A stretch of DNA of 64,000 nt, taken from NCBI GenBank assembly GCA_035492775.1, contig DATJIW010000087.1, forward strand, positions 1-64,000, read 5' to 3'. This stretch comes from DATJFQ01 sp035492775 (lineage in GTDB: Bacteria; Acidobacteriota; Vicinamibacteria; Vicinamibacterales; 2-12-FULL-66-21). Positions 36,501-43,654 of the stretch are shown piece by piece; within the stretch, counting starts at the first letter, position 1, and each line of letters starts with the position of its first letter. Under the pieces are notes generated by a model, which was not told the origin of the DNA, searched no databases, and saw only the letters and a program-made list of their open reading frames with translations. The position numbers and the translations under genes were made by a program.

Positions 36501-37061
36501 CTACCCCGGTATCGAGCCGTCGAAGTACTTCGCGTAGTACAGCGTCTGACACGCCGGGCACAGTCCGTGCGTGAAGGTGGCGTCCGATCGATTGCCGATG
36601 TACCCCTCCAGGCGCTCCCATTCACCCGCTTCGTTCCTGATGTTCTTGCAGTGCATGCAGATCGGCAGAAGTCCCTCGAGGGTTCGGACGTGCCGCTCGA
36701 GTTTCCGCTCGTGCTCGGCGAAGCGGTCGAACCACAGCGCGATCAGCAGGATGATCGTCGCGCGGACCGCCGTGACGACGAGCGGCGTCGTCATCTCGAA
36801 AGGCGGCGTTGCGCGGATGAAGAGCAGCGCGACATGCGCGAGCGGGAGCGCGATGGCCAGTGCGGCCGCCGGAGCCCGGCCGGAATACCAGGCGGCCAGC
36901 ATCACGGGCAGCGCGTAGAACGTGGGAAACAGCGAATCGATGTGGAACGCGTAATCGAGCGCGAGCAGGACCGCCGCGACGCCGAACCACCAGATTGGAT
37001 GCAGCCGGACGGGTTGAAGCAGCCACCACGGTCGCGACAACCTTTCGCGTCCTTCGGGCAC
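36501..37061 (-). CDS. Four-helix membrane protein with C-terminal Cys-rich signalling motif
   Basis: 186 residues, GTG start. Three to four membrane helices (residues ~20-110) are followed by a short coiled segment (EHERKLERHVRTLEGLLPIC) and a motif LLPICMHCKNIRNEAGEWER with a later HGLCPACQ. Versions of this CxxC/CxxC motif sit at the C-terminus of many sensor and receiver proteins in environmental bacteria. There is no kinase or output domain, so this looks like a stripped-down membrane member. TAGAAT ends 6 bases before the GTG. Confidence 0.75.
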   Translation of the reverse strand: MPEGRERLSRPWWLLQPVRLHPIWWFGVAAVLLALDYAFHIDSLFPTFYALPVMLAAWYSGRAPAAALAIALPLAHVALLFIRATPPFEMTTPLVVTAVRATIILLIALWFDRFAEHERKLERHVRTLEGLLPICMHCKNIRNEAGEWERLEGYIGNRSDATFTHGLCPACQTLYYAKYFDGSIPG

Positions 37062-37067
37062 GGCACA

Positions 37068-37073
37068 ATTCTA
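37068..37073 (-). promoter_or_regulatory. -10 element TAGAAT
   Basis: On the minus strand TAGAAT is followed by TGTGCC and the GTG start at 37061. It supports the GTG as the real start. Confidence 0.5.
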
Positions 37074-37087
37074 TAGCTGGCTGTGCT

Positions 37088-37762
37088 TCAACCGCCATGA
37101 TGCGTTCGCATGTCGGACGACGGCGCGCCGAGATAGTTCAGGAACGCTCTCGTCAGTTCGCGCTTCAGGCCTGCATCCTCCGGCAGGAACTTATCCAGGG
37201 GCCCGGGCTGGATCGACACCACGATCACTTCGAACAAGGTGCCGATCACCATCATCAACGCGACGGGAACGGCTGTCTTCGGATCCGGATGTCCGATTTC
37301 GGCCTTGTGCGCGAGGAACAGGTCGACAATTCGTTCGAACGCCGCCACTTCGAGCCGCGTCGCTTTCCGCCAGAATGGCGTGTTGGCTCGTGTCTGCGAA
37401 AACTGACGCATCGCGCGCAGGAGAGGTGCGCTGGAGCGATACGACACCACCATGCTGCCGATCAGCTGCTCGGTCAAGACTGCCAGCGGAACCCGACCGG
37501 CTGAAGCGACCGTCAGCCCGCTGACTTCGAGCCGTTCCGTCTGCCGCTCGAGAATGCGGAGAATGACGGCTTCGAGCAGCGCTTCCTTGTCTCGGAAGCG
37601 CCTATAGACCGCACCCGGCGTCATCCCGGCGTGCGCGGCAATGCGCGGGATCGTCGCGCCGTCCACGCCGTGCTGGCCGAGGACTTCGGCCGCCGCCTTG
37701 AGCAGCTTCCGGAGCGATTCGCGGCTTCGCGCCTGCTTGGGCGCAAGCGATTTGGCCCCCAT
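37088..37762 (-). CDS. TetR family transcriptional repressor
   Basis: 224 residues from the ATG at 37762; the in-frame ATG ten codons upstream lies before the -10 and is rejected. N-terminal helix-turn-helix TIPRIAAHAGMTPGAVYRRF followed by DKEALLEAV; the C-terminal helical domain is variable. It is divergent from an MFS transporter with a perfect operator between them, the usual drug-efflux arrangement. The inducer is unknown. Confidence 0.93.
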   Translation of the reverse strand: MGAKSLAPKQARSRESLRKLLKAAAEVLGQHGVDGATIPRIAAHAGMTPGAVYRRFRDKEALLEAVILRILERQTERLEVSGLTVASAGRVPLAVLTEQLIGSMVVSYRSSAPLLRAMRQFSQTRANTPFWRKATRLEVAAFERIVDLFLAHKAEIGHPDPKTAVPVALMMVIGTLFEVIVVSIQPGPLDKFLPEDAGLKRELTRAFLNYLGAPSSDMRTHHGG

Positions 37763-37770
37763 TTCCAGCG

Positions 37771-37776
37771 ATTGTA
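37771..37776 (-). promoter_or_regulatory. -10 element TACAAT of the TetR gene
   Basis: TACAAT on the minus strand is 8 bases before the ATG at 37762. Its -35 region would fall in the operator at 37794-37813, so TetR should also repress itself. Confidence 0.5.
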
Positions 37777-37785
37777 CGACGCCCC

Positions 37786-37833
37786 TTGACATTATGTAAA
37801 TGTATATTTACATTTACATTTATCTGAAAGGAG
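37786..37833 (+). promoter_or_regulatory. MFS promoter with TetR operator and ribosome site
   Basis: TTGACA (37786-37791), a 17-base spacer, TACATT (37809-37814). The spacer holds a perfect dyad, ATGTAAAT (37794-37801), GTAT, ATTTACAT (37806-37813), overlapping the -10. A ribosome site AAAGGAG (37827-37833) is 5 bases before the ATG at 37839. TetR bound here would block RNA polymerase. Confidence 0.85.
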
Positions 37834-37838
37834 CCCAT

Positions 37839-39086
37839 ATGGCCGCACTTCCCGCACGTCGTGAGCCCCCGCCGGTCGAACCGATCGCCCCCGCCCCGGT
37901 ACATCCGCTCAGGAACCGCTGGTTCAGGCGTCTCTGGATCGGCTCGGCGATTTCCCTCCTCGGGGACCAGTTCTATCTGGTTGCCCTGCCGTGGGTGGTG
38001 CTCCAGATCACGGGCTCGGCGCTCGCGATGGGCACCATCCTGATGGCCGCCTCCATCCCGCGCGCGGTCCTGATGCTGATGGGCGGTGCCGTCGCCGATC
38101 GACGTTCGCCACGGCGCATCCTGCTCGCCACGGCATTCGGCCGCACCGTTGTCGTCGGCGCCGTCGGCGCGCTGCTGTGGTTTGGGGTACTCCAAACGTG
38201 GGAGCTGTACGTGCTGGGTGTCGCCTTCGGTATCGCCGATGCGTTTTCGCTGCCTGCCTCGTCAGCCTTCACGCCATTGATCGTCGGCCGCGAGCAACTC
38301 GTTGCTGCCAACTCGGTGATGCAGACGACGGCGCAGTTGACGACGATCGCAGGACCGGCGCCTGCGGGTCTGGTCATCAAGACGCTGGGCGCCGCGTGGG
38401 CATTCCTGATCGATGCGATCAGCTTTCTCTTCATCATTGCCGCCCTGTGGACGTTGCCCGACCCGCCACGAGCCGTCTCGAAGAAGAAGGCGCCGATGTG
38501 GCAATCGGTGATCGACGGCATTCAGTACGTCCGGCAGGACGGCGCCTTGTCGTCGTTGATACTGCTGGCGGCGATGCTCAACGTGTGCATCTCGGGACCG
38601 ATGAGCGTCGGTCTCGCGTACATGGCCAAGACGCGATTCGGATCGCCGGCGGCATTCGGCTTTGCGGTGTCGGCGCTGGCTGCCGGGGGGCTTTTCGGCG
38701 CGCTCGGGGCCGGACTCGTGAACGTCAAACGCCGCGGCGTACTGCTGCTGGCCGCAAGCGCCGTCATTGGCGTGTGCCTGGGGGCGTGTGGGTTCGTGTA
38801 TCACCTGGCGGCGATCGCCGCCTTGCTCGCGGTGATGGGCGCGTGCGCGACCGTCACGAACATTCACCTCGCGTCGTGGATTCAGGGACGGGTGGACGTC
38901 GCCGTGCGGGGCCGCGTGGTCAGCGTGTTGATGCTCTCGGCGGTCGGGTTGCAGCCGCTCTCTCTCGTGGGCGCCGGACTGCTTGCAGCGTGGAGCCTCA
39001 CCGGCATGTTCCTGGTTGCAGCAGCCGCGCTGCTGACGGTGACCGTCGCCGGGGCGATGCGATCGTCCGTGCGCGCGATTGCATGA
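37839..39086 (+). CDS. Major facilitator superfamily transporter
   Basis: 415 residues, 10-12 helices, of the MFS_3/DHA3-like exporter type: LWIGSAISLLGDQFYLVALP in helix 1, the loop motif GGAVADRRSPRRILLATAFGR between helices 2 and 3, and GSPAAFGFAVSALAAGGLFG in helix 8. Start chosen at 37839 from the AAAGGAG site. It is probably an efflux pump induced when the TetR repressor binds its ligand. Confidence 0.92.
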   Translation: MAALPARREPPPVEPIAPAPVHPLRNRWFRRLWIGSAISLLGDQFYLVALPWVVLQITGSALAMGTILMAASIPRAVLMLMGGAVADRRSPRRILLATAFGRTVVVGAVGALLWFGVLQTWELYVLGVAFGIADAFSLPASSAFTPLIVGREQLVAANSVMQTTAQLTTIAGPAPAGLVIKTLGAAWAFLIDAISFLFIIAALWTLPDPPRAVSKKKAPMWQSVIDGIQYVRQDGALSSLILLAAMLNVCISGPMSVGLAYMAKTRFGSPAAFGFAVSALAAGGLFGALGAGLVNVKRRGVLLLAASAVIGVCLGACGFVYHLAAIAALLAVMGACATVTNIHLASWIQGRVDVAVRGRVVSVLMLSAVGLQPLSLVGAGLLAAWSLTGMFLVAAAALLTVTVAGAMRSSVRAIA

Positions 39087-39116
39087 ACGCGTACGCTCGC
39101 GCCGAACGCGCGGACC

Positions 39117-39623
39117 TCAGCCGCGCGGGAATGCCGCCGTGAGGACGGGAGCGACGTAGATCTCTCCCGCTGCCGCGCAGCGGATCGCGGCGACGACTTC
39201 CAGCAGCGCTGTCTCTTTCGCCAGGTAACCGCTGACCGGGAGCGACGCGACGCGTTCGACGACGCTTTGGCCCCAGTGCATCGTCATGATGACCGTCCGC
39301 GTGGGGCCTCCCTGTTCGGCCACCGCGCGCGCGATTTCGATACCGTCAAGAACAGGCATGCGCACATCGAGCACCGCAACGACAGGCGCAAGCCGACGGA
39401 TCGCGTCGAGCGCGGCCGCGCCGTCGCCGACAGACGCTACGACGCACATGTCGCTTTCGGCCTGAATCACGTCCGCCAGGGCTTGACGAAATCCGGAGTG
39501 ATCGTCCGCAATGACTACGGAGATGCGAGCGATGCGGTCCTCATCGTTGTAAGTGTGACGCGGGGCTCGCGTCGCCGGGGCACGATCAACGCACGTTTCC
39601 CCGCCGGAAACGCACGTCCTCAT
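39117..39623 (-). CDS. Receiver-only NarL-like response regulator, possibly truncated
   Basis: About 168 residues from the nearest in-frame ATG. The receiver is complete: VVIADDHSGFRQAL, Asp in VAVLDVRMPVLDG, Thr in IMTMHWGQ, Lys in GYLAKET. It stops at TAAFPRG, just where the LuxR helix-turn-helix of its paralogue at 34727-35380 begins. The 30 residues before the receiver look non-native, and an ATG after a TTACAA (~39535) is one base out of frame. So the start may also be damaged. Either a decayed regulator or a stand-alone receiver. Confidence 0.6.
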   Translation of the reverse strand: MRTCVSGGETCVDRAPATRAPRHTYNDEDRIARISVVIADDHSGFRQALADVIQAESDMCVVASVGDGAAALDAIRRLAPVVAVLDVRMPVLDGIEIARAVAEQGGPTRTVIMTMHWGQSVVERVASLPVSGYLAKETALLEVVAAIRCAAAGEIYVAPVLTAAFPRG

Positions 39624-39768
39624 GCGCATACGCACTCGCAGACGACGGCTGGCGGACGACTGCGATGACTCAGCGGCGAGAGACGGCGACAATGCCGCCG
39701 CTGCCGGAACCGGCCCGATACCGCGCCGCTTTTACGCTATTGCAGCTGAAACGCGGCAGTCCGAAGCT

Positions 39769-39774
39769 TATGAT
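39769..39774 (+). promoter_or_regulatory. -10 element TATGAT
   Basis: TATGAT is 9 bases before the aminotransferase ATG at 39784; no ribosome site is visible in that gap. Confidence 0.45.
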
Positions 39775-39783
39775 CTAGGCTGC

Positions 39784-41010
39784 ATGTCCTCCATTGAGCA
39801 GAAGTTCGCAAAGCTCGGCACCGATCACGCCCCGGGCCAGGAAGTGCGGCAGGGCGACGCCCTGGACACGGCGCTCCGTGGGGAGCCGCTGCCCGGCGTG
39901 CCCGTCGATTTTTCGCATGGAGATGTCAACGAAACAGCGTTCGGCCCCGCGCCGGGCGCGCTCGAGGAGTTCGTCGAAGGCGTGCACCGCGGCGGGCCGC
40001 AGGCGTACACCGAATACCGCGGCGCCGCGGAGCTCCGGGATCGGCTGGCCGAAAGATTGGCGACGTTCACCGGACGTCCGGTCTCGTCCCAGCGCGAGCT
40101 GATCATCACGCCCGGGACACAAGGCGCGCTGTTTCTCGCCATCGGCGCCACCGTTACCGCCGGGGACCGCGTGGCGATCGTGCGGCCCGACTACTTTGCG
40201 AATCGCAAGCTCGTCGAGTTTCTCGGCGCCGAGATCGCGCCTGTGCGGCTCGACTATCTCGGCCACACTGATCGAGCGGGGATCGATCTCGATCACCTCG
40301 AAAGCGTTTTCAAGTCCGGCGTCAGGACGTTCCTCTTCTCCAACCCGAACAACCCCGTCGGCGTGATCTACTCGTCGCTCGAGATTGCGAGCATCGCGGA
40401 ACTGGCTGCGAAGTACCGCGCCACGGTGATCGTCGACGAACTCTACTCGCGGCTGCTGTATTCGGGGCAGACCTACACGCATCTGCGCGCGGCGGCAGCG
40501 GCGGACGTCGACGGGATTGTGACGATCATGGGACCGTCGAAGACCGAATCGCTCAGCGGCTACCGGCTGGGCGTGGCGTTTGGCGCCGCGCATCTCATCG
40601 ACCGCATGGAGAAGCTCCAGGCCATCGTCTCGCTGCGTGCGCCGGGCTATTCGCAGGCGGTGCTACGCGGCTGGTTCGAGGAACCGGAGGGCTGGATGGC
40701 CGAGCGCACGGCACAACATCAGGCCATCCGCGATGACCTCCTGCGGATCTTCCGGAGCGTACCGGGTCTCGCCATCCGTACTCCGGAGGCAGGCAGCTAC
40801 CTCTTTCCGCGATTGCCACAGCTCTCGGTGTCGCTCCACGATTTCGTCCGTGCGCTGCGCGTGCAGGCCGCAGTGACCGTCACGCCGGGCACGGAGTTCA
40901 GTCCCGATGCGACCGACAGCATCCGTCTCAATTTCTCGCAGAATCACGCCGCGGCCGTCCAGGCCGTCGAGCGCCTCGCGCAGATGATCGCGCGCTACAG
41001 CACCGCATGA
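39784..41010 (+). CDS. PLP-dependent class I/II aminotransferase
   Basis: 408 residues of fold type I: YRGAAELRDRLAERLATFTG, ITPGTQGALFLAIGA, SNPNNPVGVIYS, VIVDELYSRLLYSG, the PLP-Lys region GPSKTESLSGYRLGVAF, and the substrate-carboxylate Arg in SIRLNFSQ. The ATG at 39784 gives the normal length. Its stop overlaps the RidA ATG (ATGA). Pairing with RidA fits, because RidA clears the reactive enamine/imine intermediates that PLP enzymes release. Confidence 0.9.
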   Translation: MSSIEQKFAKLGTDHAPGQEVRQGDALDTALRGEPLPGVPVDFSHGDVNETAFGPAPGALEEFVEGVHRGGPQAYTEYRGAAELRDRLAERLATFTGRPVSSQRELIITPGTQGALFLAIGATVTAGDRVAIVRPDYFANRKLVEFLGAEIAPVRLDYLGHTDRAGIDLDHLESVFKSGVRTFLFSNPNNPVGVIYSSLEIASIAELAAKYRATVIVDELYSRLLYSGQTYTHLRAAAAADVDGIVTIMGPSKTESLSGYRLGVAFGAAHLIDRMEKLQAIVSLRAPGYSQAVLRGWFEEPEGWMAERTAQHQAIRDDLLRIFRSVPGLAIRTPEAGSYLFPRLPQLSVSLHDFVRALRVQAAVTVTPGTEFSPDATDSIRLNFSQNHAAAVQAVERLAQMIARYSTA

Positions 41011-41384
41011 CCCGAACGCCGTTCACCAGTGACAAGACACCGCCGCCGGCTGGCGCGTACAGCGTGGCCATGGAAGCGGGCGGCCTCGTGTTTCTCGCCG
41101 GCCAGACGCCGCGCGACCGCGACAACGTCCGTCACGGCGACAAGCCTTTCGCGGTGCAAGCCCGGATGGCGCTCGACAACCTCGAGGCCGCGGCCAACGC
41201 GGCGGGACTGTCGCTCAAGGACGCCGTCCGCGTCGGTGTTTTTCTCCGAAACCCGGCGGACGCGACGGAGTTCGACGCGATCTACCGCGAGTACCTGTCG
41301 GAGCCGTTTCCGGTCCGAACGCTGACGCAGTCGAACCTCCCCGGGTTCGACATCGAGGTCGAGGCGGTGCTGGCCCGGCGGTGA
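41007..41384 (+). CDS. RidA/Rid family deaminase
   Basis: 125 residues: SDKTPPPAGAYSVAMEAGGL, VFLAGQTP, VQARMALDNLEAAANAAGLS, VRVGVFLRN, then VRTLTQSNLPGFDIEVEAVL. This is the trimeric YjgF/Rid fold, acting in the cytoplasm on enamines and imines. The RTLTQSNLPG segment departs from the usual R(T/S)-x-V-x-V-x-x-LP with the catalytic Arg, so it may be a Rid subfamily other than RidA. Translationally coupled to the aminotransferase. Confidence 0.9.
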   Translation: MTRTPFTSDKTPPPAGAYSVAMEAGGLVFLAGQTPRDRDNVRHGDKPFAVQARMALDNLEAAANAAGLSLKDAVRVGVFLRNPADATEFDAIYREYLSEPFPVRTLTQSNLPGFDIEVEAVLARR

Positions 41385-41516
41385 CGCTGGAAACGTTTCC
41401 GCACACCATGCGCGACGGCTGCATATGAGGAGAGCTGTGATACGCTGGTGGTCCTTCCTGAGCTTCCGGCTACGGCGATCAGCCGCCAGCCTCACTAAGG
41501 CACCGGTCGCGATCAC

Positions 41517-41809
41517 GTGAGCCGGACTGGCGCATCGCATCTGCCGACAATGATGAACACCAACGCCGCTGATGAGAGACCGATGGAAGCGATGAGTACG
41601 CGCATGGTGTCGCTGGTCCACTTGCAATCCGACCGCGAGCACTCCTGCGCGGTCTGCCGCGCGCGGTTCGTGCCGTCGGAAGACTCGGGTTCGCGCGTGT
41701 TGTCGATCGAAACGCCTGGCGACGAGCCGTTCAGCGCGCTCATGTGCGGCGGGTGCCACTCGAAATGGTCGCATGGAAAAACCGTGACACTTCATCGCAC
41801 GGCGATGTG
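41517..41809 (+). CDS. Mini protein with two CxxC pairs
   Basis: 97 residues from the GTG at 41517, or 86 from the ATG at 41550. The core HSCAVCRARFVPSED, then LMCGGCHSKWSHG, has two CxxC knuckles about 40 residues apart, like a zinc ribbon. It is followed 21 bases later by a second zinc-ribbon ORF. Function unknown. Confidence 0.5.
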
Positions 41810-41830
41810 AACCAGCGAGACGAGATCACT

Positions 41831-42010
41831 ATGTGGGAATCACGATTCGAGGAAAAAGTGCTGCGGCCGGCCAGCTGCCCCTACTGTAAGGGCCGCGGCG
41901 TCGACACGCTCGCGAAGATCGTCACCGCGCAAACACTCTGGCGCTGCCGCGTCTGCGATCGGACCTGGACGATCGAGAGTCTGAACACACCCCGCGCGCC
42001 TCGCCCGTAA
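41831..42010 (+). CDS. Zinc-ribbon mini protein
   Basis: 59 residues. SCPYCKGRGVDTLAKIVTAQ then WRCRVCDRTWTI is a compact zinc ribbon (two CxxC pairs 23 residues apart). It lies 21 bases after the preceding mini protein, and the pair looks like an operon. Function unknown; such ribbons often bind nucleic acid or partner enzymes. Confidence 0.6.
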   Translation: MWESRFEEKVLRPASCPYCKGRGVDTLAKIVTAQTLWRCRVCDRTWTIESLNTPRAPRP

Positions 42011-42142
42011 CTCCCCTCCGACCTGCCTGACGCTGCGGCATGGTGCCGCGATGTGGTACCCGACGGCTGAACGCCGTTGGGCAAGCGCCGTACAGCAGGG
42101 AATCCGGACGCCTTCGACCCATGGTTATATCGAGGTATTACC

Positions 42143-42330
42143 ATGCCCACCATTACTGTGAAGCTCGAAAAACAGCGTGCCGATCGCCTCGCTCGCTGGG
42201 CCAGACGCCGCAAGGTGCCAAGTCCGATGTGATCCGCGCATTGATCGACCGGGCAGGTCTCATCGAATCCGGGGACGACCTGATTGACCCGTCGATTCCT
42301 GGCATCGCTTCGCGGCCGTTCGCTCGTCGT
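42143..42330 (+). pseudogene. Frameshifted ribbon-helix-helix antitoxin-like gene
   Basis: The ATG at 42143 opens MPTITVKLEKQRADRLARWA, a typical ribbon-helix-helix start, but the frame ends at TGA 42230-42232. A one-base shift restores AKSDVIRALIDRAG, the expected second half. So a single frameshift has broken a small CopG/Arc-type repressor of the kind that acts as antitoxin. Confidence 0.6.
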
Positions 42331-42481
42331 CTCGATCGCGGGTGTGGAGGAGGTGCTCGAGGGGCGCTCGATGAAGCGGCGGCGCTGGCGTCGCTGCAGA
42401 GGTTCACGATCCAGGGCGTACACCTCGCGCAAGCGCGACGGTGCGCGCTGATCCAGCGTCGCCCGCCGGCGGCGACCGGGT

Positions 42482-42593
42482 CAGAATGACGCGTGGCTCG
42501 TGGCTACCGGCGAGTCGATCAACGCCGATGTCGTGGGAGCGGACTCGCGCAGCATTCGAGCGTTTGGGTGCGCGGTATCTTCGGTTCCGCTAG
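42482..42593 (+). pseudogene. C-terminal remnant of a PIN-domain (VapC-like) toxin
   Basis: One frame gives DAWLVATGESINADVVGAD; a second, shifted frame gives AFERLGARYLRFR and a stop at 42591-42593. Together these resemble the end of a PIN toxin (conserved Asp-Ala-x-hydrophobic-Ala-x and the final beta strand). The middle of the gene between 42330 and 42480 is unreadable. With the frameshifted antitoxin upstream, this is a dead toxin-antitoxin locus. I see no gene in 42594-42759. Confidence 0.5.
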
Positions 42594-42759
42594 AGGCGCT
42601 CATGCCAGGCGGCCGCGGCGCTCCTCGTTCGCGAGCGCCTCGCCGCCAGCAGAAGCCTGGTCGCATCGTGACGATCATGGGGCCGTCGAGGACCGGGACC
42701 GCAGGGTTGGGTGCGAGGCCGCGTCCTCTCGGCGTGATCGAGCCGCGCAGTACGGCCTG

Positions 42760-43224
42760 CTATTGTCTCTCGTATACCGCGACGCTCGTGAGTTGCTTTC
42801 CGGCCGCGTCGGTCATGTGAGTAGTCAGCGTGCGCATGTTGCTGTCGGCGGAGAATTTCAAAGTACCAGTCAGAACCGCCTTGCCGTCCTTCTTGTTGGT
42901 CAGCGCATAGTGACCGGGGCTGACGAGCTTGAGCGATCGGGTGTCAGCCGATGGATCGCCGGTGATCGGGTAATCCTTACCATCGAATTTGCCGGTCCAC
43001 TCGTTGTGTGCGGGCTTGCCGGTGCCGTCCACGCCGTCCACCACGCATTTGTAGCCGTCGGCGACCACCGTGTACACGACGGTCAGGTTCTTGGCCGTGC
43101 CCGCGGCGAAGTTTGATTTCGCCTCATCGAGTTTCCACGAGCCCACATTCGGGTCCGCCGCGAAGGCGGCGGCCACCGCAGTCAGACCAAAGACCGCGGT
43201 AAGGGCCATCTTCTTTGCATTCAT
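42760..43224 (-). CDS. Small secreted protein of unknown function
   Basis: 154 residues with a clear signal peptide (MALTAVFGLTAVAAAFA, cleavage near AAFAADP). The mature part (GSWKLDEAKSNFAAGTAKNL then VVYTVVADGYKCVVDGVDG then ALTNKKDGKAVLTGTLKFSA) looks like a small lipocalin-like beta barrel common in Acidobacteria, but no named function is known to me. The ATG at 43224 follows GGGAGAAATAAGC. Longer upstream frames are rejected. Confidence 0.75.
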   Translation of the reverse strand: MNAKKMALTAVFGLTAVAAAFAADPNVGSWKLDEAKSNFAAGTAKNLTVVYTVVADGYKCVVDGVDGTGKPAHNEWTGKFDGKDYPITGDPSADTRSLKLVSPGHYALTNKKDGKAVLTGTLKFSADSNMRTLTTHMTDAAGKQLTSVAVYERQ

Positions 43225-43654
43225 GCTTATTTCTCCCATCACAAACATCTGACTTGGCCGACGAGCGGCACCAATACATCCACCTTCTGCATCGATCCCG
43301 TGGTGTCTCGCAACTGGAACCGCGACCCAGGAGCCCACGATGGTGACAGATCCACGTCTGGAGTAAGTGTCCACTAGTGCACACACAGCAACGATCGCTA
43401 CTTGGGCTGTTGACGCCATCGCGGCACTGTTGCCGGGGTTTCGTCGATTCCGAACGTCATCGACGGATTTGCTCGACCAACCAGTCGATATGACGCCAGC
43501 CGACGCGGCACGCCTCGTGCGAGCCGGCGTCGCTGTTGCTCCCATCGCTGCCACGCTCAGGTGTGGGGTTCAGCCGGTCGCATTCGTGCAGACGCGACAG
43601 CTGCGCGACCGTTCGAAACGGCTGTGAGAGTCACCTTTCCCGAACGAGGCGGTC
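43225..43654. other. Non-coding stretch with a palindrome
   Basis: I see no supported gene. The one notable feature is GTGTCCACTAGTGCACAC at 43367-43384, an 18-base dyad with one mismatched pair around ACTAGT. It could be an operator for the multicopper oxidase or the secreted protein, but nothing ties it to either. Confidence 0.3.

Noticed and set aside
42663..42695. A ~29-base match to the PLP-lysine region of the aminotransferase at 40515-40545, in the same reading sense (IVTIMGPS).
   Set aside because: Too short to call a gene remnant. No other aminotransferase motif is found around it, so it may be chance or a tiny gene-conversion scar.
43367..43627. A plus-strand 86-codon ORF before the multicopper oxidase.
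   Set aside because: It has no ribosome site, no motif and a composition like random GC-rich sequence.
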